DNA of 54,244 nt, taken from contig JADIZB010000025.1 of NCBI GenBank assembly GCA_016705005.1, forward strand, positions 1 to 54,244, given 5' to 3'. The notes beneath the pieces are model-generated. The model worked only from the letters and a program-made list of their open reading frames with translations. It did not search any database and was not told the DNA's origin. Source of the stretch: Bacteroidales bacterium. Its GTDB lineage: Bacteria > Bacteroidota > Bacteroidia > Bacteroidales > Lentimicrobiaceae. This document shows, piece after piece, positions 51,087 through 54,244 of this stretch (position 1 is its first letter; the number at the start of each line of letters is the position of its first letter). The position numbers and the translations under genes were made by a program.

Positions 51087-51851
51087 ATGTTGCATCAGTA
51101 TGGGCTGGTCGGATTTCCGCTCGGACATTCATTCTCAAAACGGTACTTTACTGAAAAATTTGCCGCTGAAGGTATTCCGGCTGAATATGAGTTGTTTCCA
51201 CTTTCCGGGATAGATCAGATGATAGACCTGATATCACGTCACCCTGAACTGAAAGGACTGAATGTCACCATTCCCTATAAAAAGGAAGTTATTCCATATC
51301 TGGATGCTTTATCTGAAGAAGCCAGGGCCATCGGTGCCGTCAATACCATCTGCATCGCCCGCTCAGGACAGTCGGTACATTTGAAAGGATGGAATACTGA
51401 CGCCGGGGCTTTTGAAGCTGAAATCAGCGAATTTACAGACGGGAACACCGGGAATGCCCTGTTGCTGGGCAATGGTGGTGCAGCTTCTGCTGCAGGATAT
51501 GTCCTGAAAAAAATGGGATGGACTGTGATTCAGGCAGTAAGGAAACCTCCGGTAGAAAATGAAAATACCCTGTTGTACTCAGCCATTGGAAAGGAAATAA
51601 TGCAGTCGACTAAGCTTATCGTAAATGCGACTCCGGCCGGTATGTTTCCCGAGTCCGGTACCATGCCCGCGGTTCCTGTTGAACTCCTGACCCCGCAACA
51701 CTTTATTTTTGATATGGTTTATAACCCTGAAGTGACACTGTTGATGAAAGAAGGGATGAAGAGAGGCGCCAGTGTCAGGAATGGGCTGGGCATGCTTCAC
51801 CGGCAGGCTGAGCTGGCCTGGAAAATCTGGACAGAATCCTGCGGGAAATAA
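51087..51851 (+). CDS. aroE: Shikimate dehydrogenase
   Basis: 254 residues. Reduces 3-dehydroshikimate with NADPH in aromatic amino-acid synthesis. Substrate serines in GHSFSKRYF, the catalytic lysine in NVTIPYKKEV and aspartate in KGWNTDAGAFE, the glycine-rich LLLGNGGAASAAGYVL, and NATPAGM then the FDMVYNPE region are all present. Slightly shorter than the E. coli enzyme (272), as in other Bacteroidota. Confidence 0.95.
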   Translation: MLHQYGLVGFPLGHSFSKRYFTEKFAAEGIPAEYELFPLSGIDQMIDLISRHPELKGLNVTIPYKKEVIPYLDALSEEARAIGAVNTICIARSGQSVHLKGWNTDAGAFEAEISEFTDGNTGNALLLGNGGAASAAGYVLKKMGWTVIQAVRKPPVENENTLLYSAIGKEIMQSTKLIVNATPAGMFPESGTMPAVPVELLTPQHFIFDMVYNPEVTLLMKEGMKRGASVRNGLGMLHRQAELAWKIWTESCGK

Positions 51852-51890
51852 ACTTCAGCATCTGCACCATGGTTATCCGGGGATAAGGAG

Positions 51891-51921
51891 TCTGATCCGA
51901 TACGAAATTTTGTTACTTTTG
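51891..51921 (+). promoter_or_regulatory. Promoter of the PH-like / cyclase-like gene pair
   Basis: TCTG (51891-51894), exactly 19 bases, then TACTTTTG (51914-51921). The second box is exact TAnnTTTG and the first is one base off TTTG. The first ATG is at 51989. Confidence 0.55.
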
Positions 51922-51988
51922 ATTATCAGCAGACGATCAACGCCCTCCATTCATTCACACTTAAAAATATTGAACCATCCATTGAATT

Positions 51989-52531
51989 ATGACCACTGTT
52001 TTATCTGAGAACCAGCCGGTAACATCAAATCATGGGAGAATCAGAATATCGCATCCTGAGCCCGGCACCACCAGCTTTGAAATTCCAAAGGAAGGTTTTT
52101 CCTACAAAGGATCTTTCACTTTACTGATCATCATTTCCTGGCTTTTAATGATCATGGTCTGGACCATCCTGCTGCTACAGTTCAACAGCAGCCTGGCCCT
52201 GATTTCCATTCCTTTCTGGTTGCTTGGAATAGTCACGCTCAGGCTTTCACTGAAAGTGATCATGGCTTCACAGGAAGTGGTGGTCAGCAGCCGTGAACTC
52301 ACCATTCTGAAAAAGGAAGGATCAGCAATTGCCCACGTCACATTCAGAATCAAGGATATCGAAAAGATCATCCTGGTTGAAGGGGCTTATAAAGCCCTTT
52401 CCGGGATTACCAGAAAAGGCAACTACCCGGCTGTCATCAGCAATCAGGAAGCGTTCGGGTTTGGCGAAAGATGCACCAAAGAAGAAAAACAGTTTCTGCT
52501 GGATGCTGTAAAAAATATCACAGGTCACTGA
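51989..52531 (+). CDS. Membrane protein with bacterial-PH-like C-terminal domain
   Basis: 180 residues. A cytoplasmic-type N-terminal segment (1-40) is followed by two adjacent hydrophobic helices (about 43-65 and 69-88) and a C-terminal domain (about 95-180) with alternating strands (VVVSSRELTILKKEG, HVTFRIKDIEKIILVE, YPAVISNQEAFGFGE) and a closing helix (TKEEKQFLLDAVKNI). That outline fits bacterial PH-like domains that follow a two-helix hairpin. No enzyme motif is visible. The cyclase-like gene starts 11 bases after its stop, so the two are almost certainly cotranscribed. Confidence 0.7.
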   Translation: MTTVLSENQPVTSNHGRIRISHPEPGTTSFEIPKEGFSYKGSFTLLIIISWLLMIMVWTILLLQFNSSLALISIPFWLLGIVTLRLSLKVIMASQEVVVSSRELTILKKEGSAIAHVTFRIKDIEKIILVEGAYKALSGITRKGNYPAVISNQEAFGFGERCTKEEKQFLLDAVKNITGH

Positions 52532-52542
52532 AAATAAACAAC

Positions 52543-53478
52543 ATGGAGAAAAATATCGCATCAATCAATCACGACTATATCCTTGAAATCCTGCAAAAGT
52601 ATGACAACAGGGTAATTTTCGAGAAAACCAACGTTGTGCCCGATGAAACCGAGATGCTCGAAGAACTGCAGAAATGCATTGGTATTGATAATCTCACTTC
52701 CAAATCCGTCCTGGGGCTGGACATCTATCAGTACAGCTCATACGGAGAATTTGAACAGATGCTGATTCCGTTTCTTTTCAAGACAATGCTATCAACCACC
52801 ATTGATCTGTGTATCGACAACCACCCCTTTATATTCCAGAAATACAACAGGGAGATTATTGAGAAAAGCTTCATCAGTACCGGCGACGGGGGATTCCTGA
52901 TCTTTGACACCCCCCTGCACTCACTGTTGTTTGCCAGTAATTATGCCATCGTGCTGAGGATCTACAATGCCTTTCATTTCTTCCCCAGGCTGCGGAAGAT
53001 CATTGGTGGCATCAGCACCCGCTATGCCATCACCTACGATAAAGTGTATTCCTACAACGATAATCACTACGGAAGGGCCATCATCAACAATGCCCGCATA
53101 CTTTCGCGCGACAGCCTGAACCGCTGCCTGATCGATGAACATGTTCACCGCTGGTTCACCGTTAACATCGATGGCATTGAGAATCTTCAGGTACTGACGA
53201 TTGATGACATCTCCCATATTCACGAATTCAGCATCGATTACAACAAGATACCGCTTTCGACAAGGATCGATAAAATCTTTGGTCATCAAGCCAACCGGCA
53301 CGAAGGGATCATCAATTCGGATATTCTGAAGATCGGAAAAATCAAGGCAAAGGAAACCGATATCAACATCTATAACCTTCACCTGCAGGTAAGTATGAGC
53401 CTGGTGAATAACGATGATGAAAATCAGCGGAAAATCGTGACTGTAAGCCTTGGGAACCTGAATACTACGGGAATCTGA
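52543..53478 (+). CDS. Divergent class III nucleotidyl-cyclase-like protein
   Basis: 311 residues from the ATG at 52543; an overlapping longer frame to 52471 would run through the preceding gene. The segment VLGLDIYQYSSY (D60) resembles the first metal-binding strand of class III cyclases, STGDGGFLIFD (D115) the second metal-site hairpin, and RYAITYDKV...HYGRAIINNARIL the later conserved block with R185 at the transition-state position. The Asn normally four residues before that Arg is an Ile here, with Asn at three and two residues before, and the metal-Asp spacing (55) is longer than usual (about 44). It may be an active but atypical cyclase or a non-catalytic relative. There is no sensor domain in the same chain; the PH-like membrane protein next to it is the likely partner. 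Confidence 0.6.
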   Translation: MEKNIASINHDYILEILQKYDNRVIFEKTNVVPDETEMLEELQKCIGIDNLTSKSVLGLDIYQYSSYGEFEQMLIPFLFKTMLSTTIDLCIDNHPFIFQKYNREIIEKSFISTGDGGFLIFDTPLHSLLFASNYAIVLRIYNAFHFFPRLRKIIGGISTRYAITYDKVYSYNDNHYGRAIINNARILSRDSLNRCLIDEHVHRWFTVNIDGIENLQVLTIDDISHIHEFSIDYNKIPLSTRIDKIFGHQANRHEGIINSDILKIGKIKAKETDINIYNLHLQVSMSLVNNDDENQRKIVTVSLGNLNTTGI

Positions 53479-53611
53479 TGAATGACGAATTACGAATGAT
53501 GCCCTTCCTACCAGGGCAATGCGCAGAAGGAAAACGAATGATGAATTAACAATTAAGAATAGGGCAATTCCGACAAAGCAGAACCACTGAAATACCTTAA
53601 ACATTTTAAAA
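53479..53611. repeat. Intergenic repeat debris related to the CATTCGT array
   Basis: Two reverse-complement heptamers (ACGAATT, ACGAATG) and a second ACGAATGATGAATTA string about 50 bases later flank a small hairpin (GCCC/GGGC near 53502-53518). The unit is the same as at 40804-40859. Confidence 0.5.
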
Positions 53612-54244
53612 ATGTGCGCCCTTAAAATATTGCCGGTTGAGAAGATCAGGGAAGCAGACGCTTTCACCATCGCACATGAACCCATTCGTTCTGTTGATCT
53701 GATGGAACGGGCTGCAGAAGCCTGTTTCAGATGGGTTTCGAAGAAAGTCAAACAGGACAGACAGATCAGAATTATCTGCGGCATGGGCAACAATGGCGGC
53801 GATGGCCTGGCGCTGGCCCGGATGCTGTGCAATCAAGGTTATGAAACCGATGTGCAGATCATCAGGCACACTGCGACACCCAGCGCTGATTTTTCGGCCA
53901 ATTTTGAATTGCTGGGCGATTTACCCGGCATCGTGATCACCGATGTATTTGAATCTGATCCAGAAATCGATGTCGGGGAAGATGATATCGTGATTGATGC
54001 CCTGCTGGGTTCGGGTCTGAACAAGCCGGTAACCGGGTTTATTGCTTCGGTCATCGGCCAGATCAACAACAGCAATGCCCTGGTGATTGCCATTGATATA
54101 CCTTCCGGCCTTTTCGCCGATGTTGCTGCAGACCACAAAAAACAGGTCATTGTAAAAGCGGATTATACCCTTACTTTTCAGATGCCGAAACTGGCCTTTC
54201 TGATGGCTGAGAATGAGATTTATACAGGCCGGTGGAAAGTGCTG
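53612..54244 (+). CDS. NAD(P)H-hydrate epimerase / bifunctional Nnr, 3' end beyond window
   Basis: The first 211 codons of a frame that stays open to the last base. The YjeF_N epimerase domain shows LPVEKIREADAFTI, DLMERAA, the phosphate-binding GMGNNGGDGLALARML, VIDALLGSGLNKP (catalytic Asp) and AIDIPSGL with the start of the K-site region. It interconverts R and S forms of damaged NAD(P)H hydrate. In most bacteria the same chain continues into an ADP-dependent (S)-hydrate dehydratase (NnrD); that part would lie past the window and cannot be confirmed. Confidence 0.9.
   Translation, partial: MCALKILPVEKIREADAFTIAHEPIRSVDLMERAAEACFRWVSKKVKQDRQIRIICGMGNNGGDGLALARMLCNQGYETDVQIIRHTATPSADFSANFELLGDLPGIVITDVFESDPEIDVGEDDIVIDALLGSGLNKPVTGFIASVIGQINNSNALVIAIDIPSGLFADVAADHKKQVIVKADYTLTFQMPKLAFLMAENEIYTGRWKVL

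Noticed and set aside
51989..53478. Pycsar-type anti-phage operon
   Set aside because: The partner has two helices and a PH-like domain, not the cyclic-nucleotide-binding effector of PycTM type, and the cyclase residues are atypical. It is kept only as a hypothesis for testing.
52921..53832. 303-codon open frame antisense to the cyclase-like gene and the Nnr gene
   Set aside because: It runs across two recognised plus-strand genes and the repeat-containing gap; no recognisable motifs.

Overview
The window looks like chromosomal DNA from a Bacteroidota bacterium, probably a free-living member of the Bacteroidales or a close relative. Four signs support this. Three encoded proteins end in type IX secretion (T9SS) C-terminal sorting domains. 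Promoter candidates follow the Bacteroidota pattern TTTG-N19/20-TAnnTTTG. Shine-Dalgarno sites are nearly absent. Lineage-typical families are present (DUF4293- and DUF6146-like proteins, CotH and C10 proteins with sorting tails). No rRNA, tRNA, CRISPR array, prophage or transposase was recognised.

Layout. 1-3.7 kb: a type II NADH dehydrogenase (minus strand) and a CotH/lamin-tail/T9SS protein (plus strand), both broken by single-base indels, mostly in short homopolymers; the next 50 kb shows none, so contig-end consensus errors are the best explanation. 3.9-6.3 kb: phosphofructokinase, divergent from methylglyoxal synthase and a HAD phosphatase. 6.5-10 kb: an active/inactive pair of exported M16 peptidases. 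10-14 kb: a GH13 lipoprotein and an exported GH31 glucosidase. 14-22 kb: a soluble hybrid sensor kinase, a DPP5-type S9 peptidase, a T9SS propeller protein and a small lipoprotein. 22-25 kb: an operon of CCA-adding enzyme, a PRiA4b-ORF3-like protein and MiaA. 25.3-29 kb: a probable operon of isocitrate/isopropylmalate-type dehydrogenase, a degenerate HD-domain protein and a fused aconitase-type hydratase. 29-33.6 kb: a HAD phosphatase and a giant secreted C10 peptidase, followed by a palindromic repeat element. 34-39 kb: ArgS, a cyclic-2,3-diphosphoglycerate-synthetase-like GTPase, and PyrB-PyrI. 39-45 kb: an exported C1 peptidase, an AlbA/Schlafen-type protein, a YfcE-like phosphodiesterase, a DUF4293 protein, a membrane glycosyltransferase and an overlapping HAD protein. 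45-54 kb: a MORN-like repeat protein, RecR, a pirin, a small basic protein, a GlmM-like mutase, a TPR protein, AroE, a PH-like membrane protein next to a divergent class III nucleotidyl-cyclase-like protein, and the start of an NAD(P)H-hydrate epimerase.

Taken together the genes describe a heterotroph that degrades protein (M16, S9, C10, C1 peptidases) and alpha-glucans (GH13, GH31). Upper glycolysis has a methylglyoxal bypass, and a compact oxidative citrate-to-oxoglutarate-type module is present. The most interesting unexplained items are the dehydrogenase/pseudo-HD/hydratase operon, the PH-like membrane protein with the cyclase-like protein, the cPGS-like GTPase with a structured leader, the unknown gene translationally coupled to miaA, and several intergenic arrays of unrelated units that share a 7-base period.
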